This document shows, one piece after another, positions 14,948 through 22,597 of a DNA stretch of 32,308 nt. The stretch lies in assembly GCA_013002175.1 (NCBI GenBank), contig JABDKP010000187.1, positions 1 to 32,308 of the forward strand, read 5' to 3'. Position 1 is the stretch's first letter. The number at the start of each line of letters is the position of its first letter. The translations under genes were made by a program, and so were the position numbers. The stretch is from Ilumatobacter sp. GTDB taxonomy: Bacteria; Actinomycetota; Acidimicrobiia; Acidimicrobiales; Ilumatobacteraceae. Below the pieces are notes generated by a model that was given only the letters and a program-made list of their open reading frames with translations, was not told the origin of the DNA and ran no database searches.

Positions 14948-16123
14948 ATGCTCGCGTTCACGTTCCCCGGCCAGGGTTCGCAACGGCCAGGGATGGGTCG
15001 TCCGTGGCAGGACCACGAGAGCTGGGAGCTGGTCGACGAGGCGTCTGACGTCGCCGGCCGCGACGTCGGCGCGCTGCTGTGCGACGCGGACGCCGACGAG
15101 CTGCGCGACACCCGCAACGCCCAGCTCACGACGTTCGTCTCGAGCCTGATGGTGCTCGACGCCGCCGAACGTCTGGGGCTCGAACCGAGCTACTGCGCGG
15201 GCCACAGTCTCGGCGAGTACACGGCGCTCACGGCGACCGGCGCGCTGGGGTTCGACGACGGGGTCACGCTCGTCGCCGCGCGTGCTGCGGCGATGCACGA
15301 CGCCGGGCTGGAACAGCCGGGCACGATGGCCGCGGTCCTCGGCCTCGACGACGACCAGGTCGAAGTCGCGTGTCGACGCGCCGACGCGGACGTGTGGGTC
15401 GCCAACTTCAACGCGCCGGGTCAGGTCGTGATCGCCGGCTCGCCGGACGGCGTCGACGCAGCAGGCGGCAACGCCAAGGACCTCGGCGCCAAGCGGATCA
15501 TGCCGTTGCAGGTGTCCGGCGCATTCCACACCCCGTTCATGACCGCTGCCCGCGACCGCCTCCGCGCCGCGCTCGCCGAGGCGGCACCCCGCGACACCGA
15601 CGTGCCCGTCGTCTCGAACGTCGACGCGCTCCCGCACGATCGCGGGGCGGAATGGGCAAGCCTGCTGTCGGCCCAGCTGTCCAGCCCGGTGCGATGGAAG
15701 CAGTGCCTGCTCGCGCTGTCCGACGCCGGCGTCACCGACTTCGCCGAGCTCGGGCCCGGCGGCGTCCTCACCGGCATGGCGAAGCGCACGGTCACCGACG
15801 CGCGCACGATCTCGGTCGCGACGCCCGAAGATCTCGACAAGCTGATCGAGTGGGTCGGTGCCGGCACGCCCGCCGGTGCCGTACAACTCGAAGGCGAACA
15901 TCTCTTCGCCCACGAACGGCTCGTCGTCAGCCCCGCGTCGGGCATCTTCCGCCCGCTCGGCGAGCTGACCGAGGGTGCGGCGATCGAGGTCGGCATGTTG
16001 ATCGGCCACGTCGGCGACCACGAGGTGCGCTCGCCGTTCGCCGGCCAGCTTCAGAGCTACATTGCAGTGGACACCGAACGTGTCACCGCCCGCCAACCCA
16101 TCGCTTGGCTCCGATCGAGCTGA
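14948..16123 (+). CDS. fabD: Malonyl-CoA:ACP transacylase with a C-terminal biotinyl/lipoyl-like domain
   Basis: FabD loads malonyl groups from malonyl-CoA onto ACP. Residues 1-310 are a complete transacylase: FTFPGQGSQRPGMG, nucleophile Ser87 in AGHSLGEYTAL, Arg112 in VAARAAAM, His194 in VSGAFHTPFM, and ELGPGGVLTGMAKR. The protein is 391 residues, about 80 longer than usual. Residues ~322-391 (LVVSPASGIFRPLGEL, GAAIEVGMLIGHVGDHEV, RSPFAGQLQSYIAV) have the two-sheet pattern of a biotinyl/lipoyl domain, but the modified-lysine hairpin (EAMKM-like) is replaced by GHVGDHEV, so it should be unmodified. The ATG at 14948 is chosen because the homology starts there; the frame is open upstream without conservation. 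It is the first gene of the fab operon. Confidence 0.93.
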   Translation: MLAFTFPGQGSQRPGMGRPWQDHESWELVDEASDVAGRDVGALLCDADADELRDTRNAQLTTFVSSLMVLDAAERLGLEPSYCAGHSLGEYTALTATGALGFDDGVTLVAARAAAMHDAGLEQPGTMAAVLGLDDDQVEVACRRADADVWVANFNAPGQVVIAGSPDGVDAAGGNAKDLGAKRIMPLQVSGAFHTPFMTAARDRLRAALAEAAPRDTDVPVVSNVDALPHDRGAEWASLLSAQLSSPVRWKQCLLALSDAGVTDFAELGPGGVLTGMAKRTVTDARTISVATPEDLDKLIEWVGAGTPAGAVQLEGEHLFAHERLVVSPASGIFRPLGELTEGAAIEVGMLIGHVGDHEVRSPFAGQLQSYIAVDTERVTARQPIAWLRSS

Positions 16124-16140
16124 GCACTGGAGACATCGTC

Positions 16141-17109
16141 ATGCCAGCAGTCCGAGACGGAGTTCGAGGGGCCGTCATCACCGGGTGGGGCTCCGCCCTG
16201 CCGCCGAAGGTCTTGACGAACAAGGACCTCGAGGGGATGTTCGACACCAACGACGAGTGGATCGTCGAGCGCACCGGAATCCGTGAGCGCCGGGTCGGCG
16301 GCACCACCGCCGGCCTGTCGGTCGAGTCGGGCCGCCAGGCGATGGAGATGGCCGGCATCGAGCCCGCCGCGATCGACGCCCTGATCCTCGCCACGACCAC
16401 GCCCGACCGGCGCGTCCCGGCGACCGCGTCGACCGTCCAGCACGAACTGGGATTGACGTGCGGCGCGTTCGACGTCAACGCCGCGTGTTCCGGCTGGGTC
16501 TACGGCCTCGTCACTGCGCACGGTCTGATCGCGATGGGCGCCGAGAAGGTCTTGCTCATCGGCACGGACACGCTGGCCCGGATCACCGACTGGGACGACC
16601 GCAACACCGCCGTCCTGTTCGCCGACGGTTCCGGGGCCTCGGTGATCGAAGCGGTCGACGGTCCGGGGCAACTGCTCGGGTGGGACCTCGACTCCGATGG
16701 CAGCGCCGAGCGGTTCCTGTATGCCGAGATCGACGGCTTCCTGATGATGGAAGGGCGCGAGGTGTTCCGCCGGGCGGTGCGGATCATGGTCGACTCCGCG
16801 ACGAAGTCGCTGGCCCACGCCGGCGTCAAGGCAGAGGACATCGCGCTCGTCGTCCCGCACCAGGCGAACATCCGGATCATCTCGGCGGCGATGGACCGCC
16901 TCGGTCTGCCGATGGAACGCGCCTCGGTCGTCCTCGACCGCACCGGCAACACGTCGTCGGCGTCGATCCCGCTCGCGCTGAACGAGGCGCTCGAGCAGGG
17001 CCGCGTCTCGGACGGCGACCTCGTACTGTTCGTCGGGTTCGGTGCCGGGATGTCCGCGGCGAGCGCGGTCGTGCGCTGGTCAACCGACGTCGACGAGCAC
17101 CAGCCGTGA
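16141..17109 (+). CDS. fabH: 3-oxoacyl-ACP synthase III
   Basis: FabH starts fatty-acid chains by condensing an acyl-CoA primer with malonyl-ACP. The 322-residue protein has the complete triad: Cys116 in DVNAACSGWVYG, His240 in VVPHQANIRI and Asn270 in DRTGNTSSASIP. Also present are the N-terminal GWGSALPPKVLTN, NDEWIVERTGIRERR and the C-terminal LVLFVGFGAGMS. GGAGA about 7 bases before the ATG is a good ribosome-binding site and supports this start. It lies 17 bases after fabD, and its last bases overlap the GTG of fabG. Primer preference (acetyl versus branched) is not readable here. Confidence 0.96.
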   Translation: MPAVRDGVRGAVITGWGSALPPKVLTNKDLEGMFDTNDEWIVERTGIRERRVGGTTAGLSVESGRQAMEMAGIEPAAIDALILATTTPDRRVPATASTVQHELGLTCGAFDVNAACSGWVYGLVTAHGLIAMGAEKVLLIGTDTLARITDWDDRNTAVLFADGSGASVIEAVDGPGQLLGWDLDSDGSAERFLYAEIDGFLMMEGREVFRRAVRIMVDSATKSLAHAGVKAEDIALVVPHQANIRIISAAMDRLGLPMERASVVLDRTGNTSSASIPLALNEALEQGRVSDGDLVLFVGFGAGMSAASAVVRWSTDVDEHQP

Positions 17110-17819
17110 CGACCGGCCGGGTCGTCCTCATCACCGGCGGTTCGCGTGGCATCGGGCTCGCGTGCGCCGAACGCTTCGCCGCGCAGGGCGACCGCGTCGC
17201 GATCACCTACCGGTCGTCACCGCCGCCCGAGGGATACTTCGCGGTCAAGTGTGACGTCACGTCGGCGGACGAGGTCGACGCCGCATTCACCGCCGTCGAG
17301 GAACACTTCGGCGGGCCGGTCGAGATCCTCGTCTCCAATGCCGGGGTCACGAAGGACGGGCTGCTGCTGCGGATGAGCGAGGACGACTTCGCCTCGGTAC
17401 TCGACGCCAACCTCACGGCGTCGTACCGGGTGACCAAACGCGCCGCAAAGGCGATGTTGAAGGCCCGCTCCGGACGGATCGTGCTGATGTCGTCGGTCGT
17501 CGGGATGCTCGGTTCAGCCGGGCAGTCGAACTACTCGGCGTCGAAGGCCGGTCTGGTCGGCTTCGCCCGCTCACTCGCCCGCGAGCTCGGGTCGCGGTCG
17601 ATCACGGTCAACGTCGTCGCGCCCGGCCCGGTCGCCACCGACATGACGTCAGCGCTCACCGACGACCAGCGCTCGGCGATCGTCGAAGCGGTGCCGTTGG
17701 CCCGGATGGCGGAACCGGACGAGATCGCCGGCGTCGTCGCATTCCTCACCGGCCCCGACGCCGGATACATCACCGGCGCCGTCATCCCCGTCGACGGCGG
17801 CCTCGGCATGGGGCATTGA
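17106..17819 (+). CDS. fabG: 3-oxoacyl-ACP reductase (SDR family)
   Basis: FabG is the NADPH-dependent reductase of the elongation cycle. The 237-residue short-chain dehydrogenase has the cofactor loop [17 protein letters not shown], Asp50-Val ([11 protein letters not shown]), the [15 protein letters not shown] motif, and the catalytic set Asn102, Ser130, Tyr143, Lys147 ([12 protein letters not shown] and [10 protein letters not shown]). It ends in the family tail [15 protein letters not shown]. Translation from GTG overlaps the fabH stop by 4 bases (GTGA), so it is coupled. At 40-45 the region after the second strand is shortened ([12 protein letters not shown]), as in mycobacterial MabA/FabG1-like proteins. 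Confidence 0.95.
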   Translation: MTTGRVVLITGGSRGIGLACAERFAAQGDRVAITYRSSPPPEGYFAVKCDVTSADEVDAAFTAVEEHFGGPVEILVSNAGVTKDGLLLRMSEDDFASVLDANLTASYRVTKRAAKAMLKARSGRIVLMSSVVGMLGSAGQSNYSASKAGLVGFARSLARELGSRSITVNVVAPGPVATDMTSALTDDQRSAIVEAVPLARMAEPDEIAGVVAFLTGPDAGYITGAVIPVDGGLGMGH

Positions 17820-17850
17820 GCGGGCGGCGGCACTGCTTGCTCGGCCCCTC

Positions 17851-17856
17851 TACACT
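17851..17856 (+). promoter_or_regulatory. Possible -10 box for an internal acpP promoter
   Basis: TACACT (TAnnnT) lies 31 bases before the acpP GTG in the only sizeable gap (68 bases) within the fab operon, followed by CTGGAGA as a ribosome-binding site. An extra promoter would suit the high demand for ACP. No -35 match is clear. Confidence 0.35.
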
Positions 17857-17887
17857 CTCACCCGCAACCAACCCACTGGAGACCACT

Positions 17888-18124
17888 GTGAATGAAGAAC
17901 TGTTCGCCCGCTTTCGGAAGTGCGCCGTCGAGGTGCTCTCGGTCGAGGAGAGCGCGGTCACGCCCGACGCCAAATTCGGTGACGACCTCGATGCCGACAG
18001 CCTCGACCTCGTCGAGCTCGTGATGGCCCTCGAAGAAGAGTTCGACATCACGGTGCCCGAGGAAGAGCTCGAAGGCGTGGAGACCGTCCAGCACGCCTAC
18101 GACCTCGTCGCCGGCAAGGTCTGA
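17888..18124 (+). CDS. acpP: Acyl carrier protein
   Basis: This 78-residue acidic protein holds growing acyl chains on a 4'-phosphopantetheine arm attached to Ser38 in [14 protein letters not shown]. Helix I ([14 protein letters not shown]), the [15 protein letters not shown] recognition helix II/III and the C-terminal [11 protein letters not shown] are standard. The GTG start is chosen for correct length and an SD-like TGGAGA 7 bases upstream. Its stop overlaps the fabF ATG by one base (TGATG), giving tight coupling. Confidence 0.96.
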   Translation: MNEELFARFRKCAVEVLSVEESAVTPDAKFGDDLDADSLDLVELVMALEEEFDITVPEEELEGVETVQHAYDLVAGKV

Positions 18125-19311
18125 TGAGCGGCGGCCGCCGGGTCGCCGTCACCGGCCTGGGCGTCGTCGCCCCCGCCGGCATCGGAACATCAGCGTTCTG
18201 GCAGGGGCTGCTCGGGCCCGGCGCGTCGAGCGGACAATCGCTCCGCATCGACGACTGGGACCCCACCCCGTACTTCGACGGTCCCAAGCAGGCGCGTCGG
18301 GCCGATCGCGTCGAACAGTTCGCACTCGCCGCGGCAGGTGAGGCATTCGACCAGGTCGGCGGCGTCGACGGCGTCGGCGCCGACACCGCCCGGTTCGGCA
18401 CGATCTTCGCCACCGGCGTCGGCGGGCTGCACACCCTGGAAGAGCAGATCGCAGTGCGCCTCGACAAGGGCGAGCGGCGCGTCTCACCATTCCTCGTACC
18501 GATGATGATGGCCAACGCGCCCGGCGCCGCCATCTCGATGCGATACGGACTCCAGGGACAGAGCGAGACGATCGTCACCGCCTGCGCGGCCGGGACCCAC
18601 GCGATCAACTACGCCGCCCGGCTGATCAAGTGGGGCATCCTCGATGCAGCGGTCACCGGCGGAAGTGAGGCCGCGGGGACGCCCACCGGAATCGCCGGGT
18701 TCGCCAACATGACCGCGTTGTCGACGGTCGGCGTCAGCCGGCCGTTCGACGCCGAACGCGACGGGTTCGTCATGGGCGAGGGCGGCGCCGTCCTCATCCT
18801 CGAGGAGTGGTCGCACGCGACGGCGCGAGGCGCGACGATCCTCGGCGAAGTCCTCGGCGGGGCGAGCAACGCCGACGCCCACCACATCACCGCGCCCGCA
18901 CCCGGCGGCGTCGGCGCGATCCGCTGCATCAACCTCGCGCTGGAGGAGTCCGGCCTCAGCGCCGGCGACATCGCGCAGGTCAACGCGCACGGTACGTCGA
19001 CGCCGCTCAACGACGCCGCCGAGGCCGCCGCCATCACGGAGGTCTTCGGGCCGAACGGCGTCCCCGTCGTGTCGACCAAGGGCGTCACCGGTCACGCCCT
19101 CGGCGCGGCCGGTGCGCTGGAAGCCGCAGCATCGTTGCTGTCGATCCAGCACGAGCTGATCCCGCCGACGGCGAACACGACGACACTCGGCGAGGAGATG
19201 TCGATCGACCTCGTGATGGGCGAGCCACGCCCGTGGCAACCCGGCCCGGTGATCTCGAACAACTTCGGGTTCGGCGGGCACAACGGGTCGGTCGTCATCG
19301 CCCCGGCCTGA
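18124..19311 (+). CDS. fabF: 3-oxoacyl-ACP synthase II
   Basis: FabF elongates acyl-ACP chains by decarboxylative condensation with malonyl-ACP. The 395-residue thiolase-fold enzyme has the nucleophile Cys154 (IVTACAAGTHAINYA), His289 (QVNAHGTSTPLNDAAE), Lys319 and His324 (STKGVTGHALGAAGALE), and the C-terminal ISNNFGFGGHNGS. MANAPGAAISMRYGLQG is also typical. It is the last gene of the fab operon and ends 4 bases before the convergent fabZ-like gene. No enoyl-ACP reductase gene is in the window. Confidence 0.96.
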   Translation: MSGGRRVAVTGLGVVAPAGIGTSAFWQGLLGPGASSGQSLRIDDWDPTPYFDGPKQARRADRVEQFALAAAGEAFDQVGGVDGVGADTARFGTIFATGVGGLHTLEEQIAVRLDKGERRVSPFLVPMMMANAPGAAISMRYGLQGQSETIVTACAAGTHAINYAARLIKWGILDAAVTGGSEAAGTPTGIAGFANMTALSTVGVSRPFDAERDGFVMGEGGAVLILEEWSHATARGATILGEVLGGASNADAHHITAPAPGGVGAIRCINLALEESGLSAGDIAQVNAHGTSTPLNDAAEAAAITEVFGPNGVPVVSTKGVTGHALGAAGALEAAASLLSIQHELIPPTANTTTLGEEMSIDLVMGEPRPWQPGPVISNNFGFGGHNGSVVIAPA

Positions 19312-19315
19312 CGGG

Positions 19316-19744
19316 TCACACGTCGGCGAAGACGAACATCAACTCGCAACTCGTGGCGACGTCGCCGTCGACGGTGACCTGACCCGAGCCCTTGCCGGCC
19401 CGCGCGGACATCCGGCCCAACTCGACGGAAATCACCAGCTCGTCACCCGGCACGACCTGACGCCGGAAGCGCGCCTTGTCGAGACCACCGAACAGCGGCA
19501 GCTTGCCCGTGAAGTCGGCATGAGCCAGCACGGCGCACGCGCCGACCTGGGCGATCGACTCGCACATCAGCACGCCCGGCAGCGTGGGGCGGCCGGGGAA
19601 GTGGCCGGGGAAGAACCACTCGTCGCCGGTGAGGCGCCAGATGCCGGTCGCCGACTGCCCGGGCACGAGTTCGACCAGTTCGTCGACGAGCAGGAACGGC
19701 GGGCGGTGGGGCAACAGGTCGAGTGGACGAGGCAGATCGGACAT
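19316..19744 (-). CDS. fabZ: FabZ-like (3R)-hydroxyacyl-ACP dehydratase
   Basis: This 142-residue hot-dog-fold protein has the FabA/FabZ active-site helix FPGHFPGRPTLPGVLMCES, with His48 and Glu62, followed by IAQVGAC. The N-terminal LLPHRPPFLLVDELVEL is the FabZ signature, and the C-terminal part (FRRQVVPGDELVISVELGRM) completes the fold. It should dehydrate beta-hydroxyacyl-ACP in the cycle encoded next door. It is transcribed toward fabF, outside that operon. The gene follows the GCS2-CBS gene on the same strand, across the tandem palindromic repeats, so it probably has its own promoter between the repeats and 19744. It might serve a specialised acyl pathway, but proximity to fabD-fabF favours primary metabolism. 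Confidence 0.9.
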   Translation of the reverse strand: MSDLPRPLDLLPHRPPFLLVDELVELVPGQSATGIWRLTGDEWFFPGHFPGRPTLPGVLMCESIAQVGACAVLAHADFTGKLPLFGGLDKARFRRQVVPGDELVISVELGRMSARAGKGSGQVTVDGDVATSCELMFVFADV

Positions 19745-19794
19745 CGCCCCCAGTCTGGCGGACCCGGATCACCGGCGACACCATGTGTGGCGGA

Positions 19795-19915
19795 CCCCAC
19801 CCGAAATCTGACGCTCACGACCCGCCCCGCGGGCCCACACCGACAAATTTCGGGGCCCCACCCGAAATCTGACCCTCACGACCCGCCCCGCGGGCTTACA
19901 CCGTCAGATTTCGGG
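19795..19915. repeat. Two tandem copies of a ~60-base palindromic repeat
   Basis: Each copy begins CCCCA then CCCGAAATCTGAC, has a GC-rich centre (CCCGC-CCC-GCGGG) and ends with the complementary arm. Copy 1 folds at 19800-19854 (11 of 13 outer pairs), copy 2 at 19861-19915 (13 of 13 outer pairs, GTCAGATTTCGGG). The period is 61 bases and the two copies differ at only a few positions. They lie between fabZ and the GCS2-CBS gene; copy 2 contributes the last codons and stop of the latter. They look like REP/MITE-type elements or a doubled hairpin terminator, and have no coding capacity. Confidence 0.9.
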
Positions 19916-21838
19916 AGAGGCGGGGTCGTCCTGGGCGGCTTCGAGTTGCTGGAGCATCAGCATGCCGGCGATGTTCATGAAGTCGTGCTCGGTCACCAGG
20001 CCGCACAGCACACCGTCCTCGACGACGGGCAGCGACCCGACACCGAACGAGCGCATGATCTCCAGCGCCCGCAACGGCACCATCGACGGCGGCACGCACA
20101 CCGGGTCGCGTTGCATCACGTCGCCGACGCACAACTCCTCCCAACGCCGGTCGTCGGCATTGTTCGCCAGCACCCGCAGCAGCCGGCGGTACGACAGGAT
20201 GCCGATGATGCCGTCCTCGGCGTCCTCGACGATCAACTGCCGCAGACGGTGCCAGTCCATCAGGTTGGCGGCCAGGTCGAGCGGGTCGTCCTCGGCCACC
20301 GTCACGATCTCGGTGGCCATGATCTGTTCGACCGACTTGAAGTTGTGCTCCCAGCTGCCGCCCTCTTCGAGGCTCGCCGCCGTCCACTCGGACACCGGGT
20401 GGCCGACCTGCTGGCGGGCGACGATCGCAGCGGTCAGGCTGTTGAGCCGCTGCCCGAGCGACCCCTGTTGGCGCATCGCCAGCATCGACGAGACCTGCCA
20501 CCGTGAGCCGGTGTAGCCCGACGCGACACGCCGCTCGACGATGCCGAGATAGTGCTCGCTCTCGGCGGCGTCGACACCGGACGCGGCGAGGCCGTCCGCC
20601 GCCATCGGCAGCAGGACGTCGAGCAGCAGTTCGGGTGCCGGTCGCTCACGGCCGTCGAGCCAGTACAGCGACGACGACAGGCCCTCACGGGCGGCGTTGA
20701 CGAAGTTCGCACGCACCGTGTCGAACTCGATCATCCGGCTCACCTCGGGGTGCTGTGCGCCGACGGCGCGCATCAGCCCCAGCCACAGGGCTGCGTTCGC
20801 GACCTCGTCGGACGTCGTGGGGCCCGACGGCAGTATCCGGTTCTCGATCCGCAGGTGCGGAACGCCGTCGATCACCCCGTAGCAGGCCCGGTTCCAGCGC
20901 CACACCGTCCCCGTGTGCAGGCGGACCGCCGCGAGGTCGGGCATCCCGCCGGCCGCGAGCACGTCGAACGGATCGTCGTGGGAGTCGGGCGCCAGCAGCG
21001 GCCGGAAGCGGGTGATGTCCTCCTTGAACAGCTCGGCGACCGACTCCTTCACCCAGTTCGTGCCGAACGTGACCCGCCCGGACCGCTGCCGCAGGTGCTG
21101 CCCGGAGCGGCGGGTGTCGACCGACTGCTCGAACAGCGGGATCCGCGTCTCGCCCCACAGCTGCTTGCCGAACAGGATCGGCGAGTTCGTGGCACACGCC
21201 AGGGTCGGGCCGGCGAGCAACTGCGCCGCGTTGTACAGATTGGCGAACTCCTTCGGCGCGACCTGCAGATGGACCTGGAAACTGGCGTTGCACGCCTCGG
21301 CCATCACCGAGTCCTGCCGGACGCTCAGCTCGTCGGCCCCGGAGATGCGCAGCTCCAGTTGCTCGCCGCGCATCTCCAGCAGCGCCCGGTTCAGTTCGAG
21401 GTACCGGGGATTCTGGACCATGTTCGACAGTGCCAGGCTGCTCATCCGCAGCGTGGGCAGAATGCCGGTGAGGACGATCTCCTTCTCGATCGACCGCGCC
21501 GCCCGCCGGGCCAGCGTCAGCAACTCGTCGAGTTGGGCGTGCATGTCGCCGAAGCACGTCCCGTCGAACGGTTGCGGGTCGAGGTTGACTTCGAGGTTGA
21601 ATGCGCCGATCTCGGTCGTGAAGTGCGGATCGTCGATCAGTGCGAGCAGTTCGAGGGCCACCGCCGACGGCTGCCATGCCCGGTCGACCAGGAAGAATTC
21701 CTGCTCGGCGCCGATGCGCGGGTTGCCGGTCTCGAAGGCCTCGCTGTCCAGCAGGTGCTGGAGCGCGTGGACGTCGCGCAGCATCCAGTTGACCGCCGTG
21801 CGCCGCTCCGCGATCCCACTCGCCGTCTGGACACCCAT
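19904..21838 (-). CDS. GCS2-type carboxylate-amine ligase fused to a CBS domain pair
   Basis: This 644-residue fusion has a GCS2 ligase domain at residues ~20-400: RIGAEQEFFLVDRAWQP (metal-binding Glu pair), AFNLEVNLDPQPF, LTGILPTLRMSSL, ACNASFQVHLQVAP, WRWNRACYGV, HLRIENRILPSGPT. A helical linker leads to two CBS motifs (~490-625: FKSVEQIMATEIVTVAEDDP and VGDVMQRDPVCVPPSM through LPVVEDGVLCGLVTEHDF). GCS2 enzymes make gamma-glutamyl-type amide bonds with ATP; CBS pairs usually bind AMP/ATP, so the ligase is probably allosterically controlled by energy state. It is the last gene of the five-gene minus-strand unit with two ATP-grasp ligases and two esterases, 30 bases after the small esterase. 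The C-terminal SPEI and stop are encoded within repeat copy 2. The substrate is unknown. Confidence 0.85.
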   Translation of the reverse strand: MGVQTASGIAERRTAVNWMLRDVHALQHLLDSEAFETGNPRIGAEQEFFLVDRAWQPSAVALELLALIDDPHFTTEIGAFNLEVNLDPQPFDGTCFGDMHAQLDELLTLARRAARSIEKEIVLTGILPTLRMSSLALSNMVQNPRYLELNRALLEMRGEQLELRISGADELSVRQDSVMAEACNASFQVHLQVAPKEFANLYNAAQLLAGPTLACATNSPILFGKQLWGETRIPLFEQSVDTRRSGQHLRQRSGRVTFGTNWVKESVAELFKEDITRFRPLLAPDSHDDPFDVLAAGGMPDLAAVRLHTGTVWRWNRACYGVIDGVPHLRIENRILPSGPTTSDEVANAALWLGLMRAVGAQHPEVSRMIEFDTVRANFVNAAREGLSSSLYWLDGRERPAPELLLDVLLPMAADGLAASGVDAAESEHYLGIVERRVASGYTGSRWQVSSMLAMRQQGSLGQRLNSLTAAIVARQQVGHPVSEWTAASLEEGGSWEHNFKSVEQIMATEIVTVAEDDPLDLAANLMDWHRLRQLIVEDAEDGIIGILSYRRLLRVLANNADDRRWEELCVGDVMQRDPVCVPPSMVPLRALEIMRSFGVGSLPVVEDGVLCGLVTEHDFMNIAGMLMLQQLEAAQDDPASPEI

Positions 21839-21868
21839 CTCAGTGTTCGCCCCTCCTCATCACGTCCG

Positions 21869-22597
21869 TCATACCAGGTCGCCGAGATAGTGGGGAAGCA
21901 TCGCCCGCCACGTCTGCCAGTCGTGCGGCCACTCGGCCCCCCACGCGTCGACGCGATTCGGCACACCGGCCGCGCCGAGCGCATTGGCGGCCTTCCACGA
22001 CTCGCCGATGTCCTCGTTGGCGCCGCCGCCGCACGCGAGGATCACCGACCGGCTGCGCAGCAGTGCGAGATGGTCGTCGCCGAGGCCATCGAGATGGTGC
22101 AGCGGCGATGCCCACCAGAAGTGCTCGTTGGTGGGGCCGCGCATGAAGCGATCGAGGTCGTACGTGCCGCTCATGCAGATCGCGTCGGTGAATGCATGCG
22201 GGTAGCGACACAGCGCGGCGAGCGCGTTGTAGGCGCCGATCGACGCCCCGGCGGCGATGATCGAGATGTCCTCGCTCTGACAGTCGGCGCGGATCGCAGG
22301 CACGAGTTCGTGCCCGATGAACTCGATGAACCGGCGCAGGAGCCAGCTGCGGTGGAGGCTGTCGCCCTCGCCGACCAGCATCGCCCGCCCGTTGACGCTG
22401 TCGCAGGAGTAGACCTTGACGCGCCCGTCCGCGATCAGCTCGGAGCAGGCGTCGACGACCTGGAACCGCTCGATCTCCTGCGCGTCGCCGCCGGCGGTCG
22501 GGAACACGAGCACCGGGCGGCCGACGTCACCCCAGCGGGCGACCTCGACGGAGCGGTCGAGGTGTTGCGAGTGCCAGCTGTCGACCAGTTTGGTCAC
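21869..22597 (-). CDS. Alpha/beta-hydrolase esterase (small)
   Basis: This 242-residue serine hydrolase of the putative-esterase (esterase D/Fes-like) fold has the nucleophile elbow IIAAGASIGAYNALAALC (GxSxG as G-A-S-I-G) and the likely catalytic His in the terminal EWPHDWQTWRAMLPHYL. The N-terminal part has RPVLVFPTAGGDAQEIE and DSVNGRAML. No signal peptide is visible, so it acts in the cytoplasm. GTG at 22597 overlaps the upstream ATP-grasp stop by 4 bases. Within a ligase cluster it could hydrolyse or transfer an ester/thioester intermediate, or proofread products. The substrate is not predictable. Confidence 0.8.
   Translation of the reverse strand: MTKLVDSWHSQHLDRSVEVARWGDVGRPVLVFPTAGGDAQEIERFQVVDACSELIADGRVKVYSCDSVNGRAMLVGEGDSLHRSWLLRRFIEFIGHELVPAIRADCQSEDISIIAAGASIGAYNALAALCRYPHAFTDAICMSGTYDLDRFMRGPTNEHFWWASPLHHLDGLGDDHLALLRSRSVILACGGGANEDIGESWKAANALGAAGVPNRVDAWGAEWPHDWQTWRAMLPHYLGDLV

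Noticed and set aside
15911-16123. FabD tail as a functional biotin carboxyl carrier domain
   Set aside because: No lysine or MK motif lies in the hairpin position, so biotinylation or lipoylation is not possible there.
19795-19915. Short CRISPR array
   Set aside because: There are only two directly adjacent copies with no unique spacers, each internally palindromic, and no cas genes nearby.
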